A stretch of 45,457 bases of DNA from Gammaproteobacteria bacterium. GTDB lineage: Bacteria > Pseudomonadota > Gammaproteobacteria > Steroidobacterales > Steroidobacteraceae. A program made the translations under genes and the position numbers. Shown here one piece after another: positions 24,008 to 36,587 of the stretch (the stretch's first letter is position 1; the number at the start of each line of letters is the position of its first letter). The stretch is taken from NCBI GenBank assembly GCA_020851435.1, contig JADZCS010000245.1, positions 1 through 45,457 of the forward strand, read 5' to 3'. Under the pieces are notes generated by a model, which ran no database searches, had not been told where the DNA came from, and worked only from the letters and a program-made list of their open reading frames with translations.

Positions 24008-24445
24008 GTGATGATGCGTATCCTGTTTGTTGATGCCGGCAACTATTGTCGCTCGCCGGCTGCCGAGGCCGTGGCCCGCAAGCTCGCTGCACGCGCCGGG
24101 GTGGCGATGAGCTTCTCGTCGGCCGGGCTCAAGGACAAGCACGCCGGGGACACCGCGGACCCGCGAACGATCGAGGCCTGCGCCGCGCGCGGCTACGACC
24201 TCGGCGCGTTCCGCTGTCGCGAGATCACGCCCGCGGACTTCGCGGCCAGCGACCTGATCCTGGCCATGGATCGCGACAACATGGCGGAGCTGGAGGCGCG
24301 CCGGCCGGCGGGTTCGACGGTGCCGATCCGGCTGTTCCTCGGCGAGTCCGAGGTTCCCGACCCGTATTACGGCGAGGCCGACGGCTTCGGCTTCATGATG
24401 GACCAGATCGAGGAAGGCGCGCTGGCGCTGATCGGGGCGCGCTAG
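24008..24445 (+). CDS. Low-molecular-weight protein-tyrosine-phosphatase family protein with altered active site
   Basis: ILFVDAGNYCRSPAAEAVA, SSAGLKDKHAGDTADPRTIEA, MDRDNMAEL, VPDPYYGEADGF: LMW-PTP fold, but the CX5R cysteine is Asp. ATG 24011 or 24014 are alternative starts. Confidence 0.85.
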   Translation: MMMRILFVDAGNYCRSPAAEAVARKLAARAGVAMSFSSAGLKDKHAGDTADPRTIEACAARGYDLGAFRCREITPADFAASDLILAMDRDNMAELEARRPAGSTVPIRLFLGESEVPDPYYGEADGFGFMMDQIEEGALALIGAR

Positions 24446-24451
24446 CGAGCT

Positions 24452-25189
24452 TCAGGTCCCGTCGTCGACTGGCTCGTCGAGCGTGTCGACGTAGCCGCGA
24501 CCGCCGAGTTGCGACATCTGGCGCAGGATCCAGCGTTGGCGCTTCTGCACGTAGCGCGACGGGCGGTCGACGCGATAGCGGATTGGGTTCGGCAGGACGG
24601 CCGCCAGCAGCGCGGCCTGTTCGCGCGTGAGCCTGCTCGCAGGCCGGCCGAAGTAGCGCTGGCTGGCGGCTTCGACGCCGAAGGTACCGCGGCCGAATTC
24701 CGCGACGTTCAGGTAGACCTCGAGGATGCGCTGCTTGGGCCAGGCGGCCTCGATCAGCAGCGTGAACCAGGCCTCGAGGCCCTTGCGTACGAAGCTCTGG
24801 CCGGGCCACAGGTACAGGTTCTTGGCGACCTGTTGCGAGATCGTGCTGGCGCCACGCAGCTTCCGGCCGCGCTTCGAGTCGCGCACCGCCTTGTCGATCG
24901 CCTGCAGGTCGAAGCCCAGGTGCGAGGCGAACTTCTGGTCCTCGGCCGCCACCACCGCAACGCTGGCGTTCGGGGAAATCCGTTCGAGGTCCGCCCACTC
25001 GTGCCGGAAGCGATAGCCCTGCTCACGGCCGAACAGGGCCTCGGCGCGGTCGCGCAGCATGAAGGCGCTGGTCGGCGGGTCCAGCCAGCGCAGCGGCAGC
25101 ACGAGCAGCAGGCTCGCGGCGAGCGAGCCCAGTATCAAGATCAGCGCGAAGCGCCGAAGGCGGGCCGGCCACGAACGCGCAGTGCCCAC
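24452..25189 (-). CDS. mtgA: Monofunctional biosynthetic peptidoglycan transglycosylase
   Basis: VVAAEDQKFASHLGFDLQAI, RGASTISQQVAKNLYLWPGQSFVRKGLEAWFTLLIE, NVAEFGRGTFGVEAAS; GTG 25189 inferred start. Confidence 0.93.
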   Translation of the reverse strand: MGTARSWPARLRRFALILILGSLAASLLLVLPLRWLDPPTSAFMLRDRAEALFGREQGYRFRHEWADLERISPNASVAVVAAEDQKFASHLGFDLQAIDKAVRDSKRGRKLRGASTISQQVAKNLYLWPGQSFVRKGLEAWFTLLIEAAWPKQRILEVYLNVAEFGRGTFGVEAASQRYFGRPASRLTREQAALLAAVLPNPIRYRVDRPSRYVQKRQRWILRQMSQLGGRGYVDTLDEPVDDGT

Positions 25190-25205
25190 GCGTCCGGCCC
25201 GCAGG

Positions 25206-25691
25206 TCAGACGCGCCTGGCGGAAGTGACGACCACCGGCTCCACGGGAACGTCCTGATGGCCGCGGCGCGAGGTGGTCGGCACGGCGACGATCTTGTCGA
25301 CCACGTCCATTCCTTCGGTGACGCGTGCGAACACGGCATAGCCGTAGTTGCGCGGGCCCTGGTGATCCAGGAAGGCGTTGTCCACGACGTTGATGAAGAA
25401 CTGCGAAGTCGCGCTGTCGACGTCGCTGGTGCGGGCCATCGAGAGCGCGCCGCGCAGGTTCTTGAGGCCGTTGTTGGCCTCGTTCTTGATCGGCGCGCGG
25501 GTCTTCTTCTGGTCCATGTCGGCCGTCATGCCGCCGCCCTGGACCATGAAGCCCGGAATCACGCGGTGGAAAACGGTGCCGTCGAAGTGACCGTCGTCGA
25601 CGTACTGCAGGAAGTTGGCGACTGTGAGCGGAGCCTTCTCGGCGTCGAACTCGATGGTGAAGCTGCCGAGGGAAGTTTCGAAACGGACCAT
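25206..25691 (-). CDS. Cyclophilin-type peptidyl-prolyl cis-trans isomerase
   Basis: [45 protein letters not shown]. Confidence 0.95.
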   Translation of the reverse strand: MVRFETSLGSFTIEFDAEKAPLTVANFLQYVDDGHFDGTVFHRVIPGFMVQGGGMTADMDQKKTRAPIKNEANNGLKNLRGALSMARTSDVDSATSQFFINVVDNAFLDHQGPRNYGYAVFARVTEGMDVVDKIVAVPTTSRRGHQDVPVEPVVVTSARRV

Positions 25692-25724
25692 GGTGTGATT
25701 CCTGCGTGTCGTGAAGCGAATATT

Positions 25725-26585
25725 CTAGCCCGCGGCGCGGCCGAGCGTCGCGCGCTCGAGGCCGGCGAGGTCGCGGCGGGTCTCGACTTCCCGCAGGCCG
25801 GCATCTGCGAACAGCTTGCGCACGGCCTCGCCCTGCTCGAAGCCATGCTCGACGATGAGCCAGCCGCCGGGAGCGAGGTGGGCCAGGGCGCCCGCTGCGA
25901 TCTCGGCGATCGCCTCGAGCCCGCCTGGACCTGCCACGAGCGCGGCGCGCGGCTCGCAGGCCAGCGCCGGGTCGGCCAGGTGCGGGTCGTCGGCGGCCAG
26001 GTATGGCGGGTTCGACACGATCACGTCGAAGCGCTCACCGGCCACCGGACCCCACCAGGAACCCTCGCGGAATTCGACGCCGACGTCCTCGACGGAGGCG
26101 GCGTTGTCGCGCGCGACCGTGAGCGCGCCGGCCGAGGCGTCGACGCCGACGACGTCGGCATCCGGGCGTTCGGAGGCGATGGCGATCGCGACCGCGCCGC
26201 TTCCGGTGCCGAGGTCGAGCACGCGCGTCGCTTCGCCGGCCGGGATGCGTTCGATCGCGAGCTCGACCAGCAGCTCGGTCTCCGGGCGCGGCACGAGCAC
26301 GCGCGGGTCGACGGCGATCTCGAGCGTCCAGAAAGCCTTGTGGCCCACGAGGTAGGCGATCGGTTCGCCGGCCGAGCGGCGGGCGACGAGCGCCTCGAAG
26401 CCGGCTGCCGCCGCGTCGTCGACCGGCTGGGCGGGGCGCGCGAGCAGGGTCGGGCGCGAGAAGCGCATCGCCTGCGCCAGCAGGAGCTCGGCATCCAGCC
26501 GCGCGCTCGAACTGGAGGGAGCCAGCCGTGCAGCCGCCGCGGCGAGCAGTTCTTCTACGGTGTGCTTCGACATGGGTTCATCCAT
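25725..26585 (-). CDS. prmC: Peptide chain release factor N5-glutamine methyltransferase
   Basis: [63 protein letters not shown]; adjacent to prfA. Confidence 0.96.
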   Translation of the reverse strand: MDEPMSKHTVEELLAAAAARLAPSSSSARLDAELLLAQAMRFSRPTLLARPAQPVDDAAAAGFEALVARRSAGEPIAYLVGHKAFWTLEIAVDPRVLVPRPETELLVELAIERIPAGEATRVLDLGTGSGAVAIAIASERPDADVVGVDASAGALTVARDNAASVEDVGVEFREGSWWGPVAGERFDVIVSNPPYLAADDPHLADPALACEPRAALVAGPGGLEAIAEIAAGALAHLAPGGWLIVEHGFEQGEAVRKLFADAGLREVETRRDLAGLERATLGRAAG

Positions 26586-27663
26586 CCGTTTCGGAGGCGA
26601 GCAGCTCGGCGCGATATTCGCGGGTCAGCGGGTCGATCACTTCGTCGAGCGCGCCGCCGACGATGTCGTCGAGCTTGTAGAGCGTGAGTTCGATGCGGTG
26701 GTCGGTGAGCCGGCCCTGCGGGAAGTTGTAGGTGCGGATGCGCTCCGAACGGTCGCCCGTGCCGACCTGCAGGCGCCGCGCCGCGGCGGTCTGCGCGGCG
26801 CGCTTCTCGCGCTCCGCGGCGTTGAGCTTCGACTGCAGCAGCGACATCGCGCGGGAGCGGTTCTTGTGCTGCGAACGCTCGTCCTGGCACTCCACCACGA
26901 TGCCCGAGGGCAGGTGGGTGATGCGGATCGCGGAGTCGGTCTTGTTGACGTGCTGGCCGCCGGCGCCGGAGGCGCGGAAGGTGTCGACGCGCAGGTCGGC
27001 CGGGTTGAGCGTGACCGCCTCGACCTCGTCGAGCTCGGGCAGGATCGCGACGGTGCAGGTCGAGGTGTGGATGCGGCCCTGCGCCTCGGTGGCCGGCACG
27101 CGCTGCACGCGGTGCGTGCCGGACTCGAACTTCAGGCGCGCGTAGGCGCCCCGGCCCACGATGCGGCTGACGACCTCCTTGTAGCCGCCGTGCTCGCCGC
27201 GGCTCTCCGACAGCAGCTCGACCTTCCAGCCGCGCGCGTCGGCGTAGCGGCTGTACATGCGGAACAGGTCGCCCGCGAAAATTGCGGCCTCGTCGCCGCC
27301 CGCCGCGGCGCGGACCTCGAGGAACACGTTGCCGTCGTCATGGGGATCGCGCGGAATGAGGGCTTCGGCGAGCGCGAGGCCCTCGGCGTCGATCCGTTCC
27401 TGGAGCTCGCGGGCCTCCTGCGCGCCGAGCTCGCGCATGCCCGGATCCGCATCGCCCGCCATGGCCTGGGCCGCGCCGAGTTCGCGCTCCAGGCGCAGGA
27501 AGTCGCGGAAGCGCAGCGCGGTGGGCTCGAGCTTCGAGTACTCCACCGAGAGGTCGCGGAAGCGCTCGGGACGGCTCGTGACCTCGGGGTCCGACAGCAT
27601 CCGCCCGACTTCATCATGGCGGTCGGCGAACTTCTCGAGCCTGAGTCGGATCGAGTCCTTCAT
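26578..27663 (-). CDS. prfA: Peptide chain release factor 1
   Basis: [79 protein letters not shown] at 27663. Confidence 0.98.
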   Translation of the reverse strand: MKDSIRLRLEKFADRHDEVGRMLSDPEVTSRPERFRDLSVEYSKLEPTALRFRDFLRLERELGAAQAMAGDADPGMRELGAQEARELQERIDAEGLALAEALIPRDPHDDGNVFLEVRAAAGGDEAAIFAGDLFRMYSRYADARGWKVELLSESRGEHGGYKEVVSRIVGRGAYARLKFESGTHRVQRVPATEAQGRIHTSTCTVAILPELDEVEAVTLNPADLRVDTFRASGAGGQHVNKTDSAIRITHLPSGIVVECQDERSQHKNRSRAMSLLQSKLNAAEREKRAAQTAAARRLQVGTGDRSERIRTYNFPQGRLTDHRIELTLYKLDDIVGGALDEVIDPLTREYRAELLASETDG

Positions 27664-28931
27664 GCGGACGGCGTGTGATCGTCGCCGTCGAGCGCATAGA
27701 GGCGATGCGCAGCCTCGACGAGGCGCGCGTCGCCGCGCTCGGCGGCCTCGCGCAGCGCGTGGGAAGGTGCGTGAAGCAGGCGGTTGGTGAGCGTGTTGGC
27801 CAGGAACTTCAGCGCTTCCTCGGGCGGCTTGCCCGAGGCCAGCAGCTTGCGGGCCTGCTCGAGGGTCTGCGCCTTGGTCGATTCGGCCTTCTCGCGCAGT
27901 CCGCGGATGGTCGGCGTCACGTCCAGGGTCTTGAGCGAGGCGATGAACTTCTGCACTTCCTCGGCGATCAGGACGCGGGCCTCGTTCGCCTCGTCGTGGC
28001 GCGCCTTGAGGTTCTCGTCCACGACCTGGCGCAGGTCGTCGATGGTGTAGAGGTAGACGTCCTCTATCTCCGAGACGCGGGCCTCGATGTCGCGCGGCAC
28101 GGCGATGTCGACCATGAACATGGGCTTGCGCCGGCGCGACTTGATCGCCGCGAGCGTGTCCGCGTAGGTGATCACGGGCACGGGGCTGGCGGTGGAACTG
28201 ATGACGATGTCGGCCTGGGCCAGGTGTGACGCCAGGGCGTCGAGCCCGATCGCCGAGGCCTTGAATTCGGCAGCCAGTTCCTCGGCGCGGCCAAGCGTGC
28301 GGTTGGCGATGATCATGCGCCCGAGGCCCTGCGCGTGCAGGTGACGCGCCGCGAGCTCGATCATCTCGCCCGCGCCGACCAGCACGGCCGTGTGGTGCTC
28401 GAAGCCGGAGAACACGCGCCGCGCCAGGTGGACGGCGGCGGAGGCCACCGACACGGCGCTCGCGCCGATGCGGGTCTCGCTGCGGACGCGCTTGGCCACG
28501 GCGAAGGTGGACTGGAACAGGCGGTTGAGCATCGGCCCCGCCGAGCCGTGCTGCTGGGCGCCGCGGTAGGCGTCCTTGAGCTGGCCCAGGATCTGGGGCT
28601 CGCCGATGATCAGGGAATCGAGGCCGGCCGCCACGGCATAGACGTGCTCGACGGCGCTGGGCCCGTGCAGCTCGTAGGTGCACTCCGAGAGGTCGTGGCC
28701 GGTGCCGTGGAAGTGCTCGAGCCACTCGGCGAGCCGCGGCGGGGTATCGCCCGTGAACGCGCAGTAGACCTCGGTCCGGTTGCAGGTGGAAAGGATGAGG
28801 CCTTCCTGCACGCCGGGAAGGTGGGCGAGCTCGTCGAGCGCGGCGGGCATGCGCGGGCCGTCGAACACGACCTTCTCGCGGACCTCGACGGGAGCTGTGC
28901 GGTGATTGAGGCCGAGGACGAGGAGTGACAT
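27660..28931 (-). CDS. hemA: Glutamyl-tRNA reductase
   Basis: [57 protein letters not shown]; start at ATG 28931. Confidence 0.98.
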   Translation of the reverse strand: MSLLVLGLNHRTAPVEVREKVVFDGPRMPAALDELAHLPGVQEGLILSTCNRTEVYCAFTGDTPPRLAEWLEHFHGTGHDLSECTYELHGPSAVEHVYAVAAGLDSLIIGEPQILGQLKDAYRGAQQHGSAGPMLNRLFQSTFAVAKRVRSETRIGASAVSVASAAVHLARRVFSGFEHHTAVLVGAGEMIELAARHLHAQGLGRMIIANRTLGRAEELAAEFKASAIGLDALASHLAQADIVISSTASPVPVITYADTLAAIKSRRRKPMFMVDIAVPRDIEARVSEIEDVYLYTIDDLRQVVDENLKARHDEANEARVLIAEEVQKFIASLKTLDVTPTIRGLREKAESTKAQTLEQARKLLASGKPPEEALKFLANTLTNRLLHAPSHALREAAERGDARLVEAAHRLYALDGDDHTPSA

Positions 28932-29028
28932 TGGCGGCTGCGAAAGTTCTGCGGATTGTCCGGGATGCCCGCTGCCATGACAAGCGCATTTCACGCGGCC
29001 GGGGCGGGCCCTGCGTTATAGTGCGGCG

Positions 29029-30675
29029 ATGCAGCCCGTCCGCTCCTTCGCGCGCGCGTTCATATGCGCGTTTTCCACGATCTACCTGCTGGCGCAGCTT
29101 GTTCCTGTCGCCGCGGCGGCGGATGCGGCGCGTGCCGAGCTGGCGCTGTCGCGCGGGGCCTGGCCGCAGGCCGCGGCCGAGTACGCTGCAGCCGCGCGGG
29201 CAGCGGCCGATCCGGAACTCGCGGAGCGCGCGACGCGGGTCGCGTTCGACAATTTCCAGTACGGCGCCGCAGTGGTCGCGGCGCGGCGCTGGGCCGAGCT
29301 CGCCCCGGCACAGGAAGTTCCGCGGCGTTTCCTCGCCGCGGCGCTGCTGCGCAGCGGCCAGGTCGATGGCGCCGTCGCCCAGTTCCGCGTGCTGCTCGAC
29401 ACCGCCTATCCGGATCCTGCCCACGCCTATCTCGCGCTGCTCGACAACCTGCTCGCGGAGCCCGATGAGAACGCGGCTGCGCGCGTCATCGAATCGCTCG
29501 CCCGGGGCGACGAGACAGTCGCCGAGGCCTGGTACGCCAGGAGCGTGCTGTGGCAGCGAGCGGACGCCGGTGAGCGCGCGCTGCTTGCGGCGCGCGAGGC
29601 CCTGCGACTGCGTCAAGGCTGGGGGCTTGCGCAGCTGGCCGAGGCACGGGCGCTTCTGACGCTGGACCGCGAGGACGAGGCGCTCGCCGTGGCACGCCAG
29701 CTGGCGGAGTCCGGCGACCCGCTCATGCGGCTCAACCACGCATGGTTCCTGTTCGGGGCGGAGCGGCCGGCCGAGGCGCGCGCCGAGTTCGAGGCCGTGC
29801 TGGCAGTCCGCGCCGGCGCGCCGGAGGCGCTCGAGGGCCTCGGGGTCATCGACTACGAACAGAAGGACTACGACCGCGCGATGGGGCGCTTCGGCGAGAT
29901 GCTGAGGTCCGCGCGGGCCTCCGATACGGGCTTCTGGTACATCGGCCTGATCGCGGAAAAGCAGGGCGACAAGCGCCTCGCTGCCCGTTCGCTCGCGCGC
30001 GTCACCGGCGGTTCCCGGGCAGTCGCCGCGCAGGTTCGCGCGCAGCGCCTGCTGGCCGACGCCGGGTCCGTGACCGAGGCACAGGCGCTGCTGGACGATT
30101 TCCTCGCCGCGTATCCGGAGCAGGGCCCGCTGCTCGCCGGCGCGCAGGCAGCCGCCCTGTCCGAACGGGGCCGCGGCGCCGACGCGCTGCGCATCCTCGA
30201 GCGGGCACGCGGCCTTTATCCCGACGACGTCGGGCTCGGCATGACCGCTGCCGCCGTACTCGAGCGCATGGATCGGGTCGACGACGCGCTGGGGCTGCTG
30301 CGACGCCTGCTGCGCGAGCGCCCTGACGACCCGATGCTGCAGAATTCGCTGGGCTACACGCTCGTCGACCGCAGTTCGAAGCTGGCCGAGGGCGAGGCCC
30401 TGATCGAGCGTGCCCTTGCGCAGAAGCCCGACAACTATGCGGTCATGGACTCCATGGGCTGGGCACTGGTGCGCCGTGGGCGCAGCAGCGAAGGGCTGCC
30501 CTACCTCGAGCGGGCCTGGCACAACTCGAAGGACGCCGAGGTTGCCCTGCACCTCGGCGATGCCTACCGGTCGGTGGGCCGGCCCGACGACGCGCGCGCC
30601 GTGCTCGAGGCCGCGCTCGCCGCGGATCCCGATGGCCCGCAGGCCCGGCGACTGCGTGAGCGCCTGGGGCCCTGA
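29029..30675 (+). CDS. Tetratricopeptide repeat protein (exported)
   Basis: Signal peptide, then repeated TPR-like segments (e.g. [46 protein letters not shown]). Confidence 0.9.
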   Translation: MQPVRSFARAFICAFSTIYLLAQLVPVAAAADAARAELALSRGAWPQAAAEYAAAARAAADPELAERATRVAFDNFQYGAAVVAARRWAELAPAQEVPRRFLAAALLRSGQVDGAVAQFRVLLDTAYPDPAHAYLALLDNLLAEPDENAAARVIESLARGDETVAEAWYARSVLWQRADAGERALLAAREALRLRQGWGLAQLAEARALLTLDREDEALAVARQLAESGDPLMRLNHAWFLFGAERPAEARAEFEAVLAVRAGAPEALEGLGVIDYEQKDYDRAMGRFGEMLRSARASDTGFWYIGLIAEKQGDKRLAARSLARVTGGSRAVAAQVRAQRLLADAGSVTEAQALLDDFLAAYPEQGPLLAGAQAAALSERGRGADALRILERARGLYPDDVGLGMTAAAVLERMDRVDDALGLLRRLLRERPDDPMLQNSLGYTLVDRSSKLAEGEALIERALAQKPDNYAVMDSMGWALVRRGRSSEGLPYLERAWHNSKDAEVALHLGDAYRSVGRPDDARAVLEAALAADPDGPQARRLRERLGP

Positions 30676-30677
30676 GC

Positions 30678-31325
30678 GTGCGTCGCTCGTGGTCGCGCCC
30701 AGCGCTCGCCGTCTTTGCCGTCGCGCTGCTGGCGGCGGCTTCGGGTTGTGCCGTCACCTCGCGCGGGACCGCAGCGCCGGCCGTGCCCCCCACCAGCGAC
30801 TGGCCGCAGCGCAGGCTCGCGCTGCAGGGGCTGTCGGCCTGGGATATCAACGGCCGCATCGCAGTCGCCGCCACGGCAGGCCGTGAGGGCTGGACGGCCT
30901 CGCTCGACTGGCGCCGCCGCGGGGAGTCGAGTGTCATCGACCTGCGCGGGCCGCTGGGCGCCGGCGCAGTGCGGGTGACCGTCGAAGGCGCGGAGACGAC
31001 GGTCGACGACGGTCGTGGCCCGCCACGCCGCTATACGGATCTCGAGGCAGGCCTGGCCGCCGGACTTGGCGCGCCGCTGCCGATCGCCTCGTTGCGCTAC
31101 TGGGTGCTGGGGGTTCCCGACCCGGCCCTGCCGTCCATCGAGGCGCAGGGCGCCGAGGGCTGGCTCGCCACGCTCGAACAGGATGGCTGGAGCGTGCGCT
31201 TCGAGCGTTATGGCGCTACGCCGCTGGGCTGGCTGCCGGCCCGCGTGGTGGCCGAGCACGAGGGCCTGCGCCTGCGCCTCGCGATCGAATCCTGGGGCGC
31301 GCCGGCGCCCGGAGCATCCCCGTGA
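30678..31325 (+). CDS. lolB: Outer-membrane lipoprotein chaperone LolB
   Basis: Lipobox [52 protein letters not shown]; between TPR gene and ispE as in many gammaproteobacteria. Confidence 0.85.
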   Translation: MRRSWSRPALAVFAVALLAAASGCAVTSRGTAAPAVPPTSDWPQRRLALQGLSAWDINGRIAVAATAGREGWTASLDWRRRGESSVIDLRGPLGAGAVRVTVEGAETTVDDGRGPPRRYTDLEAGLAAGLGAPLPIASLRYWVLGVPDPALPSIEAQGAEGWLATLEQDGWSVRFERYGATPLGWLPARVVAEHEGLRLRLAIESWGAPAPGASP

Positions 31326-32212
31326 GCGCGGCGGGGTGGTCGCGGGACTGGCCGGCACCGGCCAAGCTGAACCTGTTCCTGCACGTGGTCGGGCGCCGGG
31401 CTGACGGTTACCACGAACTGCAAACTCTTTTTCAAATCATAGACTTGCAGGACACGCTGGCCTTCAGGGTCCGCGCCGACGCGGGCCTCGAGCGCCTGGC
31501 GGGCGCGGCCGGCGTCGATCCCCGCCAGGACCTGGTCATCCGCGCCGCGCGACGGCTGCAGGAGGCCTCGGGCTGTGCGCTGGGCGCCGACATCACGGTC
31601 GAGAAGCGCATCCCCATGCAGGGCGGCCTCGGCGGGGGCAGTTCCGACGCCGCTACCACGCTGGTGGCCCTCAACGAACTCTGGGGCCTGCACTGGCCGC
31701 TGGAGGACCTGGCGAGCCTGGGCCTGGCACTGGGTGCCGACGTGCCGGTGTTCGTGCTCGGCCGGTCGGCCTGGGCAGAAGGCGTGGGGGAGGTCCTGAC
31801 TCCGGTCGACCTGCCGCCGGCCTGGTACGCGGTGATCCGGCCCAACGCCACGGTGCCGACCGCCGAGGTGTTTCAGGCGCCTGAATTGACAAGGAATACC
31901 CCCACGACCACAATTCGCGGTTTCCTGCTGACGGGGGGCCGCAACGACTGCGCCCCGGTGGTGGTCGCGAGACACGCGGACGTTGGCCGTGCCCTGGAAT
32001 GGCTCGGCCAGCGCGGTGAGGCTCGCCTGACCGGCACCGGGTCGTGCGTGTTTGCGGCCTTTGGCGACCGCGCCGGCGCGGCGGCCGCGCTCGCAGGTCT
32101 GCCGGCGGGCTGGCTGGGCTTCGTCGCACAGGGACTTGATCACTCGCCGCTCTCCGGGCGCGCAGCCGCCGAGCGGCAGGCGCGCGCTGCAGGGCGCGGC
32201 GCAGACAGGTAG
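31322..32212 (+). CDS. ispE: 4-diphosphocytidyl-2-C-methyl-D-erythritol kinase
   Basis: PAPAKLNLFLHVVGRRADGYHELQTLFQIIDL; KRIPMQGGLGGGSSDAATTLVALNELW. Confidence 0.96.
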   Translation: MSAAGWSRDWPAPAKLNLFLHVVGRRADGYHELQTLFQIIDLQDTLAFRVRADAGLERLAGAAGVDPRQDLVIRAARRLQEASGCALGADITVEKRIPMQGGLGGGSSDAATTLVALNELWGLHWPLEDLASLGLALGADVPVFVLGRSAWAEGVGEVLTPVDLPPAWYAVIRPNATVPTAEVFQAPELTRNTPTTTIRGFLLTGGRNDCAPVVVARHADVGRALEWLGQRGEARLTGTGSCVFAAFGDRAGAAAALAGLPAGWLGFVAQGLDHSPLSGRAAAERQARAAGRGADR

Positions 32213-32247
32213 CTGGCCGCAGGCGATGGCCTTCGGGTCGTGACGAT

Positions 32248-32322
32248 TGGGGTGTCGCCAAGTGGTAAGGCAGCGGATTTTGATTCCGCCATGCGAAGGT
32301 TCGAATCCTTCCACCCCAGCCA
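32248..32322 (+). tRNA. tRNA-Gln (anticodon TTG), CCA encoded
   Basis: TGGGGTG acceptor ... GGATTTTGATTCC anticodon arm ... GAAGGTTCGAATCCTTC T-arm ... CACCCCAGCCA. Confidence 0.96.
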
Positions 32323-32364
32323 CTTTGTACAACAGGCCGCTGTCGGCCTTCGAAGGAGAGTCGC

Positions 32365-33318
32365 GTGGATAACTCCACGATGGCGGTGTTCACGGGCAAC
32401 GCAAACCCGGTGCTGGCGCAGGAAATCGCGCGGCACCTGATGGTTCCGCTCGGCCGTGCCTTCGTCGGCCACTTCAGCGACGGCGAGGTGCAGGTCGAGA
32501 TCATGGAACACGTCCGCGGTCGCGACGTGTTCCTGATCCAGTCCACCTGCCCGCCGGCGAACGACAACCTGATGGAACTGCTGGTGATGGCGGACGCCTG
32601 CCGCCGCGCCTCCGCTGCGCGCATCACCGCGGTCATGCCGTATTTCGGCTACGCGCGCCAGGACCGCCGCCCGCGCGCCACCCGCGTGCCCATCACCGCC
32701 AAGCTCGTGGCGGACATGATCATGAAGGCCGGCATCGACCGCGTGCTCACGATCGACCTGCACGCCGACCAGATCCAGGGCTTCTTCGACATCCCGGTCG
32801 ACAACGTGCACGCCTCGCCGGTGCTGCTGGGCGACGTCTGGAAGCAGAAGTACGACAAGATGATCGTGGTGTCGCCCGACGTCGGCGGCGTGGTTCGCGC
32901 CCGCGCGCTGGCCAAGCGCCTCGACGACGCGGACCTCGCGATCATCGACAAGCGCCGCCCGCGTCCCAACGAGTCGCAGGTCATGAACATCATCGGCGAC
33001 GTCGAGGGCCGCCACTGCGTGCTGGTCGACGACCTCGTCGACACCGCGGGCACGCTGTGCCTGGCGGCGCAGGCGCTCAAGGACCACGGCGCCTCGAACG
33101 TCGCGGCCTACATCACCCACGCGGTGCTGTCGGGACCGGCGATCGAGCGCATCGGCGCCTCGGCGATCGACGAGCTCGTCGTCACCGACACCATTCCGCT
33201 GCGCGAGCAGGCGCGTGCCTGCTCGAAGATCCGCAGCCTGTCCGTCGCTGGCCTGCTGGCCGAGACCATGCGTCGCATCCGCGACGAGGAATCCGTCAGC
33301 AGCCTCTACGTCGATTGA
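32365..33318 (+). CDS. prs: Ribose-phosphate pyrophosphokinase
   Basis: [74 protein letters not shown] start. Confidence 0.98.
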   Translation: MDNSTMAVFTGNANPVLAQEIARHLMVPLGRAFVGHFSDGEVQVEIMEHVRGRDVFLIQSTCPPANDNLMELLVMADACRRASAARITAVMPYFGYARQDRRPRATRVPITAKLVADMIMKAGIDRVLTIDLHADQIQGFFDIPVDNVHASPVLLGDVWKQKYDKMIVVSPDVGGVVRARALAKRLDDADLAIIDKRRPRPNESQVMNIIGDVEGRHCVLVDDLVDTAGTLCLAAQALKDHGASNVAAYITHAVLSGPAIERIGASAIDELVVTDTIPLREQARACSKIRSLSVAGLLAETMRRIRDEESVSSLYVD

Positions 33319-33345
33319 ATTGGCGGAGTGGCCAGCTGCCGCGCC

Positions 33346-33376
33346 GGGGTCAGACCCCGCCGCGGGGTCTGACCCC
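33346..33376. repeat. Perfect inverted repeat GGGGTCAGACCCC-GCCGC-GGGGTCTGACCCC (REP-like or terminator)
   Basis: 13-bp perfect arms in the prs-rplY intergenic region. Confidence 0.8.
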
Positions 33377-33471
33377 TCCGATGTTTGATGCCAGCCACCG
33401 GATAGTCTGGTGGTAGCAAACGGAAGCCGCTTCTGGTCGCGGGGCGGCTTCCCTGACACTGGAGAGTAACC

Positions 33472-34164
33472 ATGAAGACATCGTTTGAACTCAACGCCGA
33501 GTTCCGCGATGACCAGGGCAAGGGTGCGAGCCGCCGCCTGCGTCATCTCGGCAAGATCCCGGCGATCCTGTACGGCGGTCATCGTGAGCCGCGCGCGCTC
33601 GCGCTCGACCACACCAGGACCATGCTGGTCCTCGAGAACGAGAAGGTGTTCAGCACCATCCTCCTGATCAAGGTCGGCGATGCCACGCAGGCTGCGATCC
33701 TCAAGGACATGCAGCGGCACCCGTACAAGAACCAGATCCGTCACATCGACTTCCAGCGCGTCGAGGACAACGAGACGATCCGCCTGACGATCCCGCTGCA
33801 CTTCACCGGCGAAGCCATCGCCCCGGGCGTGAAGGTGCAGGGCGGCGTCGTGTCGCACCTCAGGAGCGACATCGAGGTCAGCTGCCTGCCGAAGGACCTG
33901 CCGGAGTTCATCGAGGTCGACGTGTCGGGCCTGAGCCTGAACCAGACGCTCAAGCTGTCCGAGCTCAAGCTGCCCCAGGGCGTCGAGCTGCCGGAACTCA
34001 ACAAGGGCCGCGATCCGGTCGTCGTCTCGGTGCACGCGCTCAAGGCGCAGGTCGAGGAGACCCCGGTGGCCGAGGCTGCTGCTGCCGCACCGGCCGCCGC
34101 CGCTGCCGCGCCCGCCGCGGCCGCGAAGGCCGAGCCGGCCAAGAAGGAGGGCGGCAAGAAGTAA
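33472..34164 (+). CDS. rplY: 50S ribosomal protein L25/general stress protein Ctc
   Basis: ELNAEFRDDQGKGASRRLRHLGKIPAILYGG; TL5-type C-terminal domain with Ala/Lys tail. Confidence 0.96.
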   Translation: MKTSFELNAEFRDDQGKGASRRLRHLGKIPAILYGGHREPRALALDHTRTMLVLENEKVFSTILLIKVGDATQAAILKDMQRHPYKNQIRHIDFQRVEDNETIRLTIPLHFTGEAIAPGVKVQGGVVSHLRSDIEVSCLPKDLPEFIEVDVSGLSLNQTLKLSELKLPQGVELPELNKGRDPVVVSVHALKAQVEETPVAEAAAAAPAAAAAAPAAAAKAEPAKKEGGKK

Positions 34165-34236
34165 GCCGCTGCGCTTCCGCATCGTGCCGGGGCCGCCTCT
34201 CGCGGGGCGGCCCCTGCCTTTTGCGGGGCGCCGGAC

Positions 34237-34875
34237 TTGCCTTGCCGCAAGCGCTTGACCGGACTGTCGCTCAGGGTCGTCGTCGGTCTCGGCAACCCGG
34301 GGCCGGAGTACGAGGAAACCCGCCACAACGCGGGTTTCTGGTTCGTCGACGAACTCGCGCGCCGTCATGGCGCGCGTTTCAAGCCCGAGCGCCGCTACAA
34401 CGGCGAGGTCGCGCGCCTGTCCCAGCCGGGTGGAGACCTCTGGCTGCTCAAGCCGATGACCTACATGAACCGCAGCGGGCAGTCGATCCGCGCGCTGTGC
34501 GACTACCTGCAGCTGTCCTCGACGGACGTGCTGGTCGCGCACGACGAGCTCGACCTGCCGCCCGGCGTAGTGCGCCTGAAGCAGGGCGGCGGTGCGGGTG
34601 GCCACAACGGCCTCAAGGATTCGATCAGTCATCTCGGCGCCGACTTCTGGCGCCTGCGCCTCGGCATCGGCCACCCGGGTAACCGTGACGAGGTCATCGA
34701 TTACGTGCTGCGACGGCCCTCGGCGGCCGACGCCCAATCCATCCTCGATGCCGTCAGGCTGGCCGCGGACGAATTTCCGCGACTGGCCACCGACGGCGCC
34801 GAGAAAGTCATGAACCGCCTGCACGGCGCCACGCCCAACAAGGGCGGGCCTGCGGGCAACGGCAGCGCCGCCTAG
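34237..34875 (+). CDS. pth: Peptidyl-tRNA hydrolase
   Basis: [67 protein letters not shown]. Confidence 0.97.
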   Translation: MPCRKRLTGLSLRVVVGLGNPGPEYEETRHNAGFWFVDELARRHGARFKPERRYNGEVARLSQPGGDLWLLKPMTYMNRSGQSIRALCDYLQLSSTDVLVAHDELDLPPGVVRLKQGGGAGGHNGLKDSISHLGADFWRLRLGIGHPGNRDEVIDYVLRRPSAADAQSILDAVRLAADEFPRLATDGAEKVMNRLHGATPNKGGPAGNGSAA

Positions 34876-34894
34876 GCGCCTGCAGGGGAATTCC

Positions 34895-35988
<1,094 letters not shown>

Positions 35989-35989
<1 letters not shown>

Positions 35990-36522
35990 TGGAAGGCGTC
36001 CTCGACTTCTGGTTCCGGGAAGTCACGCCCGCGCAGTGGTGGGCGAGTTCCGACGAGTTCGACCGGCGGGTCGCGGCGCGCTTCGGCGCGCTGCATCAGG
36101 CGGCGGAGCGCTGCGAGCTGCATGCGTGGCGCGCGACGCCCCGGGGCCGGCTGGCCGAGATCATCGTGCTCGACCAGTTCTCGCGGAACATCTTCCGCGG
36201 CCAGGCGCGCGCGTTCGCGAACGACGCGCTGGCCCTGGCGCTGGCCCAGACGGCGGTGGATCTCGGCGCGGACCGCGAACTGGAAGCACGGCAGCGTGCC
36301 TTCCTCTACCTGCCCTATATGCACAGCGAGTCGCGCGCGATCCACGAGCTCGCGGTGCCGCTGTTCAGCCTGCCCGGCATGGAATCGAACCTCGACTTCG
36401 AGCTGCGGCACAAGGCGATCGTCGATCGATTCGGCCGCTATCCGCACCGCAACGCCGTCCTCGGCCGCGTGTCGACCGACGAGGAAATCGAGTTCCTGAA
36501 GACGCCCGGCTCCTCGTTCTGA
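35989..36522 (+). CDS. DUF924 family protein
   Basis: VLDFWFREVTPAQWW, LAEIIVLDQFSRNIFRGQARAFANDALAL, YLPYMHSES; ATG overlaps ychF TGA. Confidence 0.9.
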
Positions 36523-36587
36523 GCCGGCCCTTCCGGCGGGGTCCGCCACGCTGTAGATTTGCGTGACAGACAGCACCGGGGAACTTC

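Noticed and set aside
26578-30552. 1324-aa minus-strand ORF through prfA, hemA and the TPR gene
   Set aside because: Only the C-terminal 361 aa are PrfA; the rest is off-frame or antisense read-through typical of high-GC DNA, overlapping strongly supported hemA and the TPR gene.
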